This document shows positions 19,888 through 28,709 of a stretch of DNA of 64,000 nucleotides, piece after piece. The position numbers were made by a program, and so were the translations under genes. The notes under the pieces were generated by a model. That model had not been told where the DNA came from. It saw only the letters and a list, made by a program, of their open reading frames with translations, and made no database searches. How positions within the stretch are numbered: position 1 is the first letter of the stretch; the number at the start of each line of letters is the position of its first letter. Source of the stretch: Pseudoramibacter alactolyticus ATCC 23263 (lineage in GTDB: Bacteria > Bacillota > Clostridia > Eubacteriales > Eubacteriaceae); the NCBI RefSeq assembly GCF_000185505.1, contig NZ_GL622359.1:771860-835859 (forward strand), read 5' to 3'.

Positions 19888-20385
19888 CTATGACGCACTG
19901 ACGGCCATCAAGCCAAAAGCACACAGCAATGTCACAATCACACCGGCGATCGCCGATCCTAAAACAACAGAAAGCATCCCTCGCTTAAAATCCATTTCAA
20001 TAAGTGAGGCCGCAAGACAGCCCGTCCAAACACCGGTTCCCGGCAATGGAATGGCCACGAATATCATGAGTCCCCAAAATTTGTATTTGGTAATCTGCTG
20101 AGATTTATTAATTCCCCGCGTATGAATCCATTCTGCCAACCGTTTTAACACGCCTTTCTTTGTGCGCATCCAGGTGAGAACGGCGGGAATAAATTTTAAA
20201 ATAAAAGGGGCCGGCAAAATGGAACCAAGCCATGCCAAAAGAAACACATTAAGATAAGGCATGTGCAGCATTAGCGTGCCCCAGGGAATCGCCCCCCGCA
20301 ATTCTACGACGGGCACAAAGGCAATAACAAAAACCTCCAGCCAATTGGGCAAAAAAGAAAAAAATTGGATGATTGTGTGTGCCAC
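19888..20385 (-). CDS. Small multidrug-export-like membrane protein (COG2426 type)
   Basis: A 165-residue membrane protein with about four hydrophobic segments. The pattern FVPVVELRGAIPWG near residue 25 and VAIPLPGTGVWTG near 110 are hallmarks of the Sm_multidrug_ex family; re-entrant helices are likely, as in DedA-like proteins. The start chosen is the GTG at 20385, with AAAGGAG 7 bases before it. A longer in-frame extension upstream overlaps the promoter and is rejected. The family name is historical, and transport of drugs is not shown. It is first in an operon with the Cof-type phosphatase. Confidence 0.85.
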   Translation of the reverse strand: MAHTIIQFFSFLPNWLEVFVIAFVPVVELRGAIPWGTLMLHMPYLNVFLLAWLGSILPAPFILKFIPAVLTWMRTKKGVLKRLAEWIHTRGINKSQQITKYKFWGLMIFVAIPLPGTGVWTGCLAASLIEMDFKRGMLSVVLGSAIAGVIVTLLCAFGLMAVSAS

Positions 20386-20446
20386 TAAAAATCTCCTTTC
20401 GTAATGAATTGTCATTTTTTTTATGATAAAATAAATTTGTTTATCC

Positions 20447-20474
20447 ATTGTACCGCAATTCATAAAAATTTCAA
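20447..20474 (-). promoter_or_regulatory. Promoter of the small membrane protein operon
   Basis: TTGAAA (20469-20474) and TACAAT (20447-20452) with 16-base spacing on the minus strand, in the divergent gap facing the TtcA-like gene. Confidence 0.6.
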
Positions 20475-20509
20475 TAAATACTGCTTAGAAAGGCTTGCGC
20501 ATAAAATCA

Positions 20510-21223
20510 ATGATGCAGAAAATTCTCAGTCCAATGCGAAGGGCCATCCAACAATTCGATATGATCTCGCCAGGCGATCGCATAGCCATTGGCATCTCCG
20601 GCGGTAAAGACAGCATGGCGCTGTTGGCTGCAATGGCTCGTTATCAAAAATTTTCACCTATTCCCTTTGAATTAGAAGCCATCACGCTGGATGCAGGACT
20701 GGAAGGGATGGATTTCTCTCCGATAGCTGATTATTGTCGGCGCATCAATGTGCCCTACACCATTAAAAAATCTGCCATCGCCAAGGTTGTCTTTGATATC
20801 CGGCAAGAGAAAAATCCTTGCGCACTCTGTGCGCGCATGCGGCGCGGCGCCTTGCATAATCTTTCCAAAGAACTGGGCTGCAATAAAATTGCCCTCGGAC
20901 ACCACTCGGATGACGTGGTCGAAACTTTTTTTCTCAGTCTGCTTTACGAAAGCCGCATCAACACCTTTATGCCGGTGACTTATCTTGACCGCAAGAAAAT
21001 CACGCTGATCCGTCCGCTGGTTTTCGTCAAGGAAAAGGATATCATCTTTGATAAAACCTGTCGGCACCTGCCACTCATTCAAAGCACCTGCCCTGCCGAC
21101 GGTCACACCAAACGCCAAACTGTTAAGAATATGCTTGAACAGCTCAAAAAAGAAATTCCAGATCTGAATCCGAGGATTATGAGTGCGATTCAAAATAAAA
21201 ATCAAATGCGGCTATGGTTTTAA
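20510..21223 (+). CDS. TtcA-family tRNA thiolation protein (PP-loop ATPase)
   Basis: Probable tRNA 2-thiocytidine synthetase or close relative; it adenylates a tRNA base and inserts sulfur, usually using an Fe-S cluster. The PP-loop SGGKDSM is near residue 30, the CALCARMRRG CxxC pair near 105, GHHSDDVVETFF near 130, and a third Cys in the QSTCPADGH region near 195. These three cysteines are the usual cluster ligands. The ATG at 20510 is a conservative start; an in-frame TTG at 20495 lies too close to AAAGG to be convincing, and the Shine-Dalgarno is poor for either. It is divergent from the small membrane protein operon. Confidence 0.88.
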   Translation: MMQKILSPMRRAIQQFDMISPGDRIAIGISGGKDSMALLAAMARYQKFSPIPFELEAITLDAGLEGMDFSPIADYCRRINVPYTIKKSAIAKVVFDIRQEKNPCALCARMRRGALHNLSKELGCNKIALGHHSDDVVETFFLSLLYESRINTFMPVTYLDRKKITLIRPLVFVKEKDIIFDKTCRHLPLIQSTCPADGHTKRQTVKNMLEQLKKEIPDLNPRIMSAIQNKNQMRLWF

Positions 21224-21244
21224 AACTCTAATCGGAGGGAACCG

Positions 21245-21931
21245 ATGAATGAAAAAATTTTAGTGGTGGATGACGAAAAAGCCATCGTCGACCTTATTAA
21301 AATGGAACTGACCTTTGAAGGCTATCAGGTCATTACAGCTTTTGACGGCGAAGAGGCTGTCGCCAAATCCTTTGAATCCTATCCCGACTTGATTGTGCTT
21401 GATATTATGCTGCCGAAAAAAAACGGCTATGATGTTTGTAAAGAAATCCAACAGAAATTGGATACTCCCATCATCTTGCTCACGGCAAAAACCGATATTG
21501 TTGACAAAGTATTAGGCCTGGAACTCGGTGCCGATGATTACTTAACCAAACCTTTTGACAATCGTGAATTATTGGCGCGAATAAAAGCACATTTACGCCG
21601 AGCGAAAAAAATCACGAACGCCGATATGCAATCCGCCAAAATTATTAACGGTCCGCTTTGCATCATCCCGGATGAGCGAATTGTTAAACTTGATGACCAT
21701 GAAATTCACCTGACGCCAAAGGAATTTGATCTGCTCCTGCTTTTGGCTTCGCATTTGGAACAGGTTTTTCCCCGAGATGAATTGCTCAAAGAAATTTGGG
21801 GATACGACTATTATGGCGACACACGAACGGTTGACATGCATATTCAGCGCATCCGCCGCAAGATTGATATCCATCCAAATAAATTAATTCAAACGGTTTT
21901 TGGTATCGGTTATAAAATGAGGAAAGTATAA
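21245..21931 (+). CDS. OmpR/PhoB-type response regulator
   Basis: DNA-binding response regulator. The receiver domain (1-120) has the acidic pair DDEK near residue 9-10, the phospho-acceptor Asp in LIVLDIMLPKKNG near 52, T/K in LLTAKT and TKPFD. The winged-helix trans_reg_C domain (about 135-228) ends with a typical TVDMHIQRIRRKID..VFGIGYKM recognition region. GGAGG precedes the ATG. The stop overlaps the kinase start (TAATG), so the two are translationally coupled. Targets are unknown. Confidence 0.96.
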   Translation: MNEKILVVDDEKAIVDLIKMELTFEGYQVITAFDGEEAVAKSFESYPDLIVLDIMLPKKNGYDVCKEIQQKLDTPIILLTAKTDIVDKVLGLELGADDYLTKPFDNRELLARIKAHLRRAKKITNADMQSAKIINGPLCIIPDERIVKLDDHEIHLTPKEFDLLLLLASHLEQVFPRDELLKEIWGYDYYGDTRTVDMHIQRIRRKIDIHPNKLIQTVFGIGYKMRKV

Positions 21932-23748
21932 TGCGTCAGTCTTACCGCAACCGCATGGTCTTCTACAACCTTTTTGCTTATCTTTCCATCTTCTCCATTA
22001 TCCTGATTGTGTTGATTCAAGGAATCCTTTTTATCGGACTTTCCCGCCGCATTGTCCGTGCTGAACAGATGCATCGAGACACCATTCTTTTTATTCGCCA
22101 GGAAAAGGGCTATGGCCACCTCGACGCTCAAGACCTTCGCGCTGCGTATCAACAAAATGCATCCGCCTGGGCCAAGTCGTTATCTCAGCTGGAAAATACC
22201 AATACTGACATCTTTCTTTGGAGCCGAAACCGAGAACTGTTGGGCACTGCTTCCCAGCACAATCAAGATTTTAATAACCGCATTCAACCAATATCCGCTA
22301 AGTTAAAAACCATTCGTCAAAGTTCCTTTTATTATCACAGCCGCGGGGATAAGCCTTATCTTTTATACATCTCGCCGTTAAAAGTGAATGGCCATTTCCT
22401 CGGCTATCTGGGAATTTATTTCTCGCTTAATGCGCTCAATGCGATGCTCATGCAGATTATTCAATTATATTTATTGGCTGCAAGTTTGAGCCTTTTTATC
22501 CTGCTGGCTATCATTTTTCGTCTTTCGAAATATCTTATAGTCCCTATTACCGATCTTACCCAAATCGCTCACAAAATGACCAAAGGTGAATATAACGTCC
22601 AAATCAGTTATGGCCGAAAAGATGAAATTGGCCAATTAGCACAGGTTTTCAATCAGATGGCGACCAACACAGCCCATGTAATCCGACAATTAGATATGGA
22701 ACGCCAACGTTTAGCGTCCGTATTGGCGGCCTTTGATGACGGCGTCTTAGCCCTCGATCGCGATGGCACCATCATCACATCCAACGCTTATATCAAAAAA
22801 TACTTTAATGTCGCCAACCCCAAGACCATTTATGACTTCCAATTTCAATCGTTTTTGCGCGATATTTTTGATCAACTGCGCAATGGTAAAAATCATATCT
22901 CAGAAGAGATCGACTGCGACGATCGATCACTTTTAATCATCGGCAGTCCTATCGGCGGCGCCGGCGTCGAGGAAAACTATTTGCTGATCATCCGAAACGC
23001 GACCGCAACCAAACAATTTCACGAAGATCAGCGAAAATTCATCAGTTCTGTTTCTCACGAACTGCGCACGCCGTTAACCACCATTATCGGCTACACCGAT
23101 ATGTTAACGCGGCGGCATATTGTCGACGGCCAAATTCTCGAAAATTCTTTGAATACCATCAATCATGAAGGCAATCGCTTGTTGCGTCTTGTGGATGATT
23201 TGCTCAATGCCAACCGGCTCGATCTTAGAGAATTTGACGTGCGTCGGACCAATCTCGACCTCCACAATTTACTCTCGGACGTCATTAATCAGATGCATAT
23301 TAAAGCCGAGCCCCGCGGGATTGCCATCACCTATAAGTCAGATGATCACTTGCCGGAGATCCTCGGCGATTATGACCGCCTGGCCCAACTATTTATCAAT
23401 ATCCTACACAACGCCATTAAATATTCCAATGACGGCGATATTATTGACGTGGTTTCTACCGTTGATTCCAATTATTTGGTAACTTCCATTCGCGACTACG
23501 GTATCGGCATGTCCGATAATGAAGTTCAAAAAATTTTTGATGCTTTTTACCGCGTTGATGAAGATCGCTCCCGCAGCAACGGCGAAGGCGGCGCCGGTCT
23601 CGGCCTTTATCTGGTAAAACAGATCGCCGAAAAACATCATGGGCGTATTCAGATTGAGAGCAAATTGGGAGAAGGCACCAACGTGATGGTCTTGCTGCCC
23701 TACATCGGCGCTTATAAACAGGAGGAAAATCCCCATGCACCTCAATAA
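21931..23748 (+). CDS. Sensor histidine kinase (HAMP-PAS-HisKA-HATPase)
   Basis: Membrane kinase partner of the preceding regulator. A first helix near residues 10-32, an extracytoplasmic sensor of about 130 residues, a second helix near 165-190, a HAMP linker (VPITDLTQIAHKMTKGEY), a PAS-like segment (LAAFDDGVLALDRDGTIITSN, about 260-360), the H-box SVSHELRTPLT near 375, then N-box HNAIKYS, G1 DYGIGM and G2 GAGLGLYLV. The architecture resembles WalK/PhoR-type kinases. It overlaps the regulator by one base and the lipoprotein gene by 14 bases, a tight three-gene unit. The signal is unknown. Confidence 0.95.
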   Translation: MRQSYRNRMVFYNLFAYLSIFSIILIVLIQGILFIGLSRRIVRAEQMHRDTILFIRQEKGYGHLDAQDLRAAYQQNASAWAKSLSQLENTNTDIFLWSRNRELLGTASQHNQDFNNRIQPISAKLKTIRQSSFYYHSRGDKPYLLYISPLKVNGHFLGYLGIYFSLNALNAMLMQIIQLYLLAASLSLFILLAIIFRLSKYLIVPITDLTQIAHKMTKGEYNVQISYGRKDEIGQLAQVFNQMATNTAHVIRQLDMERQRLASVLAAFDDGVLALDRDGTIITSNAYIKKYFNVANPKTIYDFQFQSFLRDIFDQLRNGKNHISEEIDCDDRSLLIIGSPIGGAGVEENYLLIIRNATATKQFHEDQRKFISSVSHELRTPLTTIIGYTDMLTRRHIVDGQILENSLNTINHEGNRLLRLVDDLLNANRLDLREFDVRRTNLDLHNLLSDVINQMHIKAEPRGIAITYKSDDHLPEILGDYDRLAQLFINILHNAIKYSNDGDIIDVVSTVDSNYLVTSIRDYGIGMSDNEVQKIFDAFYRVDEDRSRSNGEGGAGLGLYLVKQIAEKHHGRIQIESKLGEGTNVMVLLPYIGAYKQEENPHAPQ

Positions 23749-24889
23749 TACAACGCCTCGATTCGGGCACATCAAGTTCATCCTGTGGACGGGGCTTATC
23801 TTTGCTGTCTTTTTTCTCTGTTCAGGATGCCGCGCAATTTTTATCCCGGTTGATCAAATTCACACCCTCTCAAGCCGCAAAGCTTGTCAGCCTGCGCCTG
23901 CAAATATTCGCGTCGCCAATTTTTCACAAATCGGTTACGGTCATATTCAAGCCATCAATCCCAAACAATCTGTTTTGCTGGTTACCAATGCCTCTGCCGT
24001 TCCGCCTGTCGCCTATACGGTGAACCTGCTCAATCCGCAAAATGGTTCCAATCAAAATTTTATCACCTCAGACAAACGAGCGACGGCAACGGTTTTTCAA
24101 GGTGATGGTAAAGGCGTGTATTACCTTAATACACAAAACACCGCTTCAAGCGGCTCCCGCCGTTACCAATTGGTGTGGTCTTCGCTTAACCGTGCCTTGA
24201 CCAAAGTGCTCTCTCTTCCCGGCGAATCCGTGCAGCCGGCATTGTGTGCAACGGACAAAACGCATTTGCTTTACGCCGACCAATCCGGGCATCTGGTTGT
24301 CATTGATTCGCATCAAAATCGTCGGATATTCAACCTGTCCCGGTCATTAACCATTTCAAAAATATATTGCGATCCTCAAACGCATCGGCTGTTTTTTTTA
24401 GGACAAAAAAAGAATGACGATACGCCAACCTTATACACTACCCTTCTGGAAAATCACCCGCGCGCAAAAAAACAGCCGCTAAAATTGCAGATCATTGACC
24501 ACAAGGTTACCGATTTTGATTGGATGAACCAAGACCATCGCCTTGTCTATCTGCGAACAATGGATCGTCAAAGACAAATCAAAACGTATTCGTCCAAAAC
24601 ATTACAAATCAAGAAAATAACGACCGGATATTTCTATCGGATAACGGCATTGAAGCGCAACGCGGTCATCGTGTCCCAAGGATATGGCTCCACGTTTTCT
24701 AATGCTGCGACCCTCCGATACATCGATCTTAATACAAAACAGCAAAAGCAACTTACCTCACCCCTTCGGTTATCGTCATCTGTTTTTAGTCAGCAAAAAA
24801 AGAAAAGCGGTACACTTTTCTTTTCCGTTGAGATCCCGGATAAAAGCAATCACGGAAATGAAGCCATCTATCGCATTGATCTAAAGTAA
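23735..24889 (+). CDS. Predicted lipoprotein cotranscribed with two-component system
   Basis: I do not recognise a named family. A hydrophobic signal (FILWTGLIFAVFFLCSGC) ends in Cys32; the lipobox is atypical because Cys, not Leu, is at -3. The mature part (~350 residues) is rich in short beta-strand-like repeats with polar turns (for example LVWSSLNRALTKVLSLPGE and HLVVIDSHQNRRIF), suggesting a beta-propeller of TolB/WD type. The start ATG has AGGAGG upstream and overlaps the kinase end by 14 bases. Position suggests an accessory that senses or tunes the kinase outside the membrane, much as lipoproteins do in other two-component loci. That is inference. Confidence 0.7.
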   Translation: MHLNNTTPRFGHIKFILWTGLIFAVFFLCSGCRAIFIPVDQIHTLSSRKACQPAPANIRVANFSQIGYGHIQAINPKQSVLLVTNASAVPPVAYTVNLLNPQNGSNQNFITSDKRATATVFQGDGKGVYYLNTQNTASSGSRRYQLVWSSLNRALTKVLSLPGESVQPALCATDKTHLLYADQSGHLVVIDSHQNRRIFNLSRSLTISKIYCDPQTHRLFFLGQKKNDDTPTLYTTLLENHPRAKKQPLKLQIIDHKVTDFDWMNQDHRLVYLRTMDRQRQIKTYSSKTLQIKKITTGYFYRITALKRNAVIVSQGYGSTFSNAATLRYIDLNTKQQKQLTSPLRLSSSVFSQQKKKSGTLFFSVEIPDKSNHGNEAIYRIDLK

Positions 24890-24894
24890 GCCAA

Positions 24895-24930
24895 AAAGCC
24901 TCAGTCACTGATCAATGACTGAGACTTTTT
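24895..24930. terminator. Bidirectional terminator
   Basis: CTCAGTCA/TGACTGAG stem with an 8-base loop, A-rich left flank and T run on the right. It lies between the plus-strand lipoprotein gene and the minus-strand Uma2-like gene. Confidence 0.85.
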
Positions 24931-24935
24931 GTATT

Positions 24936-25514
24936 TTATCGGGCTTTAAAAATATCTGAAAATGAAATAAACAAATCTTTATAGATCCCAACTTTAATTC
25001 GCTGCGGCGTGTCGTAAATTTTAGGAACGAATCCATGCTTTCCAAAATCATAATCCAAGATCACTTTTTTCTCTGGATCGACAATCCAATATTCCCGAAC
25101 GCCAACTTCGGCATAAATTCCTGTTTTCATTAGATAAGTCATTTCTTCCTCATCCGGCGAAACTACTTCAATAATCCAGTCAGGAAAAGAGCTCCCGTTA
25201 ATCGTCACGGAAAGGGACGGCCGCAGTTGCGTTTTTTCCATGGCTTCGATTTTTAAAACACCGTTCATATCACTGATCGTATCCAAAGGGCGATGACTCA
25301 AACGGTATTGACCCAAAACGGATTGAAAGAACTTGACAATAGTTTTCGCATTTGTATCAACCGTGTTTTTAGCATATTCCACACCGTTGATCAATTCTCC
25401 CTGCACGGCTGGCGTTTGTTCATCCGATTCCACTTCGTCAGCGGCTAACGGCTTACCCATCTGGCGACTCAAAATTTCCGTTGTTTCCGGCGATTCTTTT
25501 TTTCCCATTTCCAT
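24936..25514 (-). CDS. Uma2-family (DUF820) putative nuclease-fold protein
   Basis: Restriction-endonuclease-like fold protein. The core has the PDxxxE.vSP pattern (FPDWIIEVVSPDEEE) followed by K/Y-containing GVREYWIVDPEKKVI, the typical DUF820 signature, in the C-terminal 110 residues. The N-terminal 40 residues are charged and low in complexity. The ATG at 25514 is selected by AAAGGAG upstream; a longer frame exists. The function of this family outside cyanobacteria is unknown. It is followed by a terminator and preceded by the alarmone synthetase gene with a 31-base gap, so they may share a transcript. Confidence 0.8.
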   Translation of the reverse strand: MEMGKKESPETTEILSRQMGKPLAADEVESDEQTPAVQGELINGVEYAKNTVDTNAKTIVKFFQSVLGQYRLSHRPLDTISDMNGVLKIEAMEKTQLRPSLSVTINGSSFPDWIIEVVSPDEEEMTYLMKTGIYAEVGVREYWIVDPEKKVILDYDFGKHGFVPKIYDTPQRIKVGIYKDLFISFSDIFKAR

Positions 25515-25545
25515 TCGCGTAGATCTCCTTTTATCTTTTTCCGCT

Positions 25546-26388
25546 TTAAAGCGCATCTCCTTTGATCCTGCCAACTTCCGACTCCAATTCCTTTTTTAAA
25601 AGAATGAGCTGAATGAGATCCTCTTTTGCAGAAATAACTTGAAATTCCTGTTCATAGGCATCAGCTAAAGTCTCTTGCTTTAGCTTGCGCAAATTGAGGA
25701 TATTATCCAGTATATCATTAACCGTCCCGGATTTCATTTTAAAAAGTTTTTGCGCTGATAAAATTTCATCCCGAATTACTGCCATTTCATTATCCAAGCG
25801 GTTAACCGTTCCTGCCGTATTGGTCAGGCGTTCCCGAATCACACGAGGCACGCGGCCTTTGTATTTATAATTCAGTGAATGCTCAATGACTGACCAAAAG
25901 TTCATTGCCAATGTCCGAATTTGAATTTCCACAAACACTTCCCGATACCCTAATGAACTGATCACCGGGTAACTGATGATCATGTGATAACTTTGATAAC
26001 CGCTTTCTTTGGGATGACCTTGCCCACTTTGGAAAAAAGAATGATCTTCCCCCCGTAAATAATTTTTTATTTGAACGACTTTCAGATCCTTTCCGTCTCG
26101 ATCAAAAAACATATTGGACACTTCATAAATATCCTCAATAAATTGGCAGATAATGCGAATACCCGCAATGTCTCGAATTTTATCCTCCACTTCGCCGATA
26201 TCATAGTCGTATTTATTGATCTTTTCAAGAATGCTCGAAATCGACTTTACCCGGCCGGTCACCGTCTCAATGGGTGAATTTTCTCCGAGTTGCATGCTCT
26301 GCTGCCGTAAATGATTGATTTTCAGCAAGAGCTCATCAACCGCTTGTTGATAGGGAATTAGAAGCGTTTGCCAATTTTGTGTTTTCAT
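25546..26388 (-). CDS. Small alarmone synthetase (RelA/SpoT synthetase domain, no hydrolase)
   Basis: Single-domain (p)ppGpp synthetase of the RelP/RelQ type. The nucleotide-binding landmarks are GRVKSISSILEK near residue 44, DIAGIRIICQF near 73, KESGYQSYHMII near 128 and EIQIRTLAMNFWSVIEHSLNYK (family pattern EIQIRT...D/NfW..EH..Y) near 155. There is no N-terminal HD hydrolase and no C-terminal TGS/ACT domain. At 280 residues it is slightly longer than typical, with a helical tail. The ATG has GGGGGAG upstream. It lies 15 bases after the radical SAM gene. It would allow a stress-controlled pulse of alarmone. Confidence 0.9.
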   Translation of the reverse strand: MKTQNWQTLLIPYQQAVDELLLKINHLRQQSMQLGENSPIETVTGRVKSISSILEKINKYDYDIGEVEDKIRDIAGIRIICQFIEDIYEVSNMFFDRDGKDLKVVQIKNYLRGEDHSFFQSGQGHPKESGYQSYHMIISYPVISSLGYREVFVEIQIRTLAMNFWSVIEHSLNYKYKGRVPRVIRERLTNTAGTVNRLDNEMAVIRDEILSAQKLFKMKSGTVNDILDNILNLRKLKQETLADAYEQEFQVISAKEDLIQLILLKKELESEVGRIKGDAL

Positions 26389-26403
26389 TTTTGATCTCCC
26401 CCG

Positions 26404-27411
26404 TCATTTCATACAATCTGATAATTTTTCCCGGTCTATCTTCAAGAGGTCTCCTTGCTTTAAGCCAACCTCAGTCATCTCATCCACCAACCGATCCCGA
26501 ATCTTCCACCAGCTTGTATTCCAATTTGTCAAGATCGAGTCCCGTTTTGGGGCCCGTCCGATAATTCGCTGCAGTGCGATTTTAGGATCTAAATAACCCA
26601 AAAATAATTTAGCTCGATGCAGATACGTTTCAAGGGATAACAGATGCACCTCTTTCGAGGCAATCATTTTTGCCAACTCGGTTCCCTTTTCGATATAAAG
26701 CGAATGGCATTTAACAAAATCATTTTTTACTACGGATAGGAGTTTTGCACCTTCAATAATATCCAGATCGTCATCCCAGGGCAAATCCAAAATCATATGT
26801 GTGCACAACTGCAGCCCGGCTGATTTTATACGAAGCGCAGCATCAATATAGTCAGCCAGCCCATGCCCGCGATTCAATTTTTGGAGCGAATGCGCATTGG
26901 CGCTCTGAAGTCCCAACTCAATAACAATATCGATATGATGCTGCTGTTTAAAATCCTTCAACCAATCAATTTGTTGATTCGTGACACAGTCCGGCCGCGT
27001 CGAAATAGCAATTCCCACCACATCATTTCCGAGACAAGCCGCGATATTTTTCTTGAATTGATCAAAAGGCAAATAGGTGTTCGAAAAATCTTGAAGAAAA
27101 GGAATAAATTTTCGAGCATGATACCGCTTGCCAATATAAGCTTTATTGATCTCAAGCTGTTCTGAAATATTGATTGATCCCCGCAGTGTCTCATTCCCGC
27201 CGCCAAACGCACCACAAAAAATGCAGCCTCCATATCCGATTTTACCATCACGATTGGGACACGTCCCCGCTGCATTAATTGGAATTTTATAAACTTTTTC
27301 TCCATAGTGTGCTTTAAGCCACTGGGAATAGGGGTAATAGGGCAACTCTGTCAATTGATCTGAAGAGTGGAATATCGCTATACTTTGATCTTTTAGATCC
27401 TTCTGTTTCAT
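26404..27411 (-). CDS. Radical SAM protein, TIGR01212 (YhcC-like) family
   Basis: Radical SAM enzyme with a close match to the TIGR01212 group: the cluster motif is CPNRDGKIGYGGCIFC (C-x(n)-C-xx-C with the spacing of this family), then GGGNETLRGS, IELGLQSANAHSLQKLNRGH and HMILDLPWD. The substrate is not established for the family. The start at ATG 27411 is the most reasonable: an upstream ATGATG lies inside the loop of the terminator hairpin at 27449-27478 and cannot be the real start. No strong Shine-Dalgarno is seen, so the N-terminus is uncertain. Confidence 0.85.
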   Translation of the reverse strand: MKQKDLKDQSIAIFHSSDQLTELPYYPYSQWLKAHYGEKVYKIPINAAGTCPNRDGKIGYGGCIFCGAFGGGNETLRGSINISEQLEINKAYIGKRYHARKFIPFLQDFSNTYLPFDQFKKNIAACLGNDVVGIAISTRPDCVTNQQIDWLKDFKQQHHIDIVIELGLQSANAHSLQKLNRGHGLADYIDAALRIKSAGLQLCTHMILDLPWDDDLDIIEGAKLLSVVKNDFVKCHSLYIEKGTELAKMIASKEVHLLSLETYLHRAKLFLGYLDPKIALQRIIGRAPKRDSILTNWNTSWWKIRDRLVDEMTEVGLKQGDLLKIDREKLSDCMK

Positions 27412-27448
27412 TTTAACAACACTGATGTTTAATCTAAAAACTGATAAA

Positions 27449-27478
27449 CGCCGATTGTATACCATCATACAATCGGCG
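27449..27478 (-). terminator. Perfect 12-base hairpin, terminator of the P-loop gene
   Basis: CGCCGATTGTAT and its exact complement enclose a 6-base loop; a T-rich tail follows on the minus strand. It ends the 27508-27918 gene and overlaps what looks like a start (ATGATG) for the radical SAM frame. Confidence 0.75.
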
Positions 27479-27507
27479 CCCTACCGACATATTATCTATT
27501 TGTAAAA

Positions 27508-27918
27508 TTATAAAAACTTTTTAACACATTCCGGAATGTCTGTTTCTTCACAACTTAGGCTGAGTACGAATTTGATTTCCTGCTTTTTTTGAATCGTGTC
27601 TAAACGCTTTAACAAACCTTCTATATCCTGTGGACCATCGGCATCGAGAATTCTCAACACATTGTCGATATAAATGGTGTCAATGTCATAATTGCCACCA
27701 ATCACGCCACAAATGAAGCCATAAAGTTCAGCTTCCCCTTTAATTGCGAATTCATCAGAATTAATGAAACGAATCTGCGTATCAACTGTCACTCTGTATT
27801 TATCGCGATCGTTAATAAAAAGAACTTGACCTTTCGCGTTTTCGATTTCGCCATTGGCCATATCAATCATTCTTTTTGTCTTACCGCTTCCTTTTGCTCC
27901 GTAAACAAATTCAATCAT
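27508..27918 (-). CDS. Small P-loop ATPase-like protein of unknown role
   Basis: A 136-residue protein with Walker A GAKGSGKTKRM near residue 8 and a Walker B-like strand IDTIYIDNVLRI near 82, but no obvious partner domains. The size and motifs recall a minimal RecA/ASCE core. Similar orphan P-loop proteins are common in Clostridia, and I know of no assigned function. It is monocistronic, with its own promoter and the hairpin terminator. It sits between rex and the radical SAM gene. Confidence 0.75.
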   Translation of the reverse strand: MIEFVYGAKGSGKTKRMIDMANGEIENAKGQVLFINDRDKYRVTVDTQIRFINSDEFAIKGEAELYGFICGVIGGNYDIDTIYIDNVLRILDADGPQDIEGLLKRLDTIQKKQEIKFVLSLSCEETDIPECVKKFL

Positions 27919-27951
27919 TAGTAGACACCTGCTTTCTAAGTTGTTAATTCA

Positions 27952-27980
27952 ATTATAACGGTGAAAACGATAATATACAA
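27952..27980 (-). promoter_or_regulatory. Promoter of the small P-loop gene
   Basis: TTGTAT (27975-27980) and TATAAT (27952-27957) with 17-base spacing on the minus strand. Confidence 0.65.
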
Positions 27981-28034
27981 TCCTTTTTTTATCAATTTTA
28001 GTTATTTTTATATTCTCTGTATCTCACACTGCCG

Positions 28035-28664
28035 TCACTCATTTAATAAATAAGTTAATGTAAAAAGACTGTCCGTGATATTCACATTTTCGACCATCAC
28101 GCCTTCAGGCACATCCAAATCCAACGGTACAAAGTTCATAATGGCTTTGACGCCAGCCTTGCAAATTCGATTGGCTGTCCCCTGACCGATTGTCCGCGGC
28201 ACGCAAAGAATCGCAATGCTGATATTATTTCCGGCAAGGAATTCTTCCAATTGGTCCATGTGGAGAATCGGAATCCCGTCACGGGATTTGCCGACTTTTT
28301 GGGAATCAATATCAAACATGGCTTTAATGCGAATCCCTTGATTTTTAAACCCTTCATAGTGTGAAATGGCCCGGCCCAAATTCCCCGCGCCGATAATCAC
28401 ACAATTATACGGTCGGTCAATCCCTAAAATTTTCACAATAGCGTTCTTTAAATCTTCTACCTTATAGCCGTAGCCTTGTTGACCGTAAGCGCCAAACGAA
28501 TTCAAATCCTGGCGAATCTGAGATGCCGTCAGACCCATCAAATCGGCAAGCTCTTTCGATGAAATCTTTTCAAAACCTCGCTCACTTAAATCATTTAAGT
28601 AACGATAATATTTAGGAAGCCTCTTTACCACGCTCATCGAGACTTTCTTTGCATAACTCTGCAT
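28035..28664 (-). CDS. rex: Redox-sensing transcriptional repressor Rex
   Basis: Senses the NADH/NAD ratio and represses fermentation and respiratory genes. The winged helix spans residues 1-80 with the recognition region LTASQIRQDLNSFGAYGQQGYGY (family hallmark RKDLS.FG..G..G.GY; here RQDLN). A Rossmann NAD-binding domain follows with IIGAGNLGRAI near 91-100. The length of 209 is normal. The GAGGAGAG site precedes the ATG. A Rex-operator-like sequence lies in its own promoter, suggesting autoregulation. In this genome the likely targets include fermentative dehydrogenases outside the window. Confidence 0.97.
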   Translation of the reverse strand: MQSYAKKVSMSVVKRLPKYYRYLNDLSERGFEKISSKELADLMGLTASQIRQDLNSFGAYGQQGYGYKVEDLKNAIVKILGIDRPYNCVIIGAGNLGRAISHYEGFKNQGIRIKAMFDIDSQKVGKSRDGIPILHMDQLEEFLAGNNISIAILCVPRTIGQGTANRICKAGVKAIMNFVPLDLDVPEGVMVENVNITDSLFTLTYLLNE

Positions 28665-28709
28665 TCTTACTCTCCTCTATTGTCATCTATGCATACTTGT
28701 TTTGATGTG

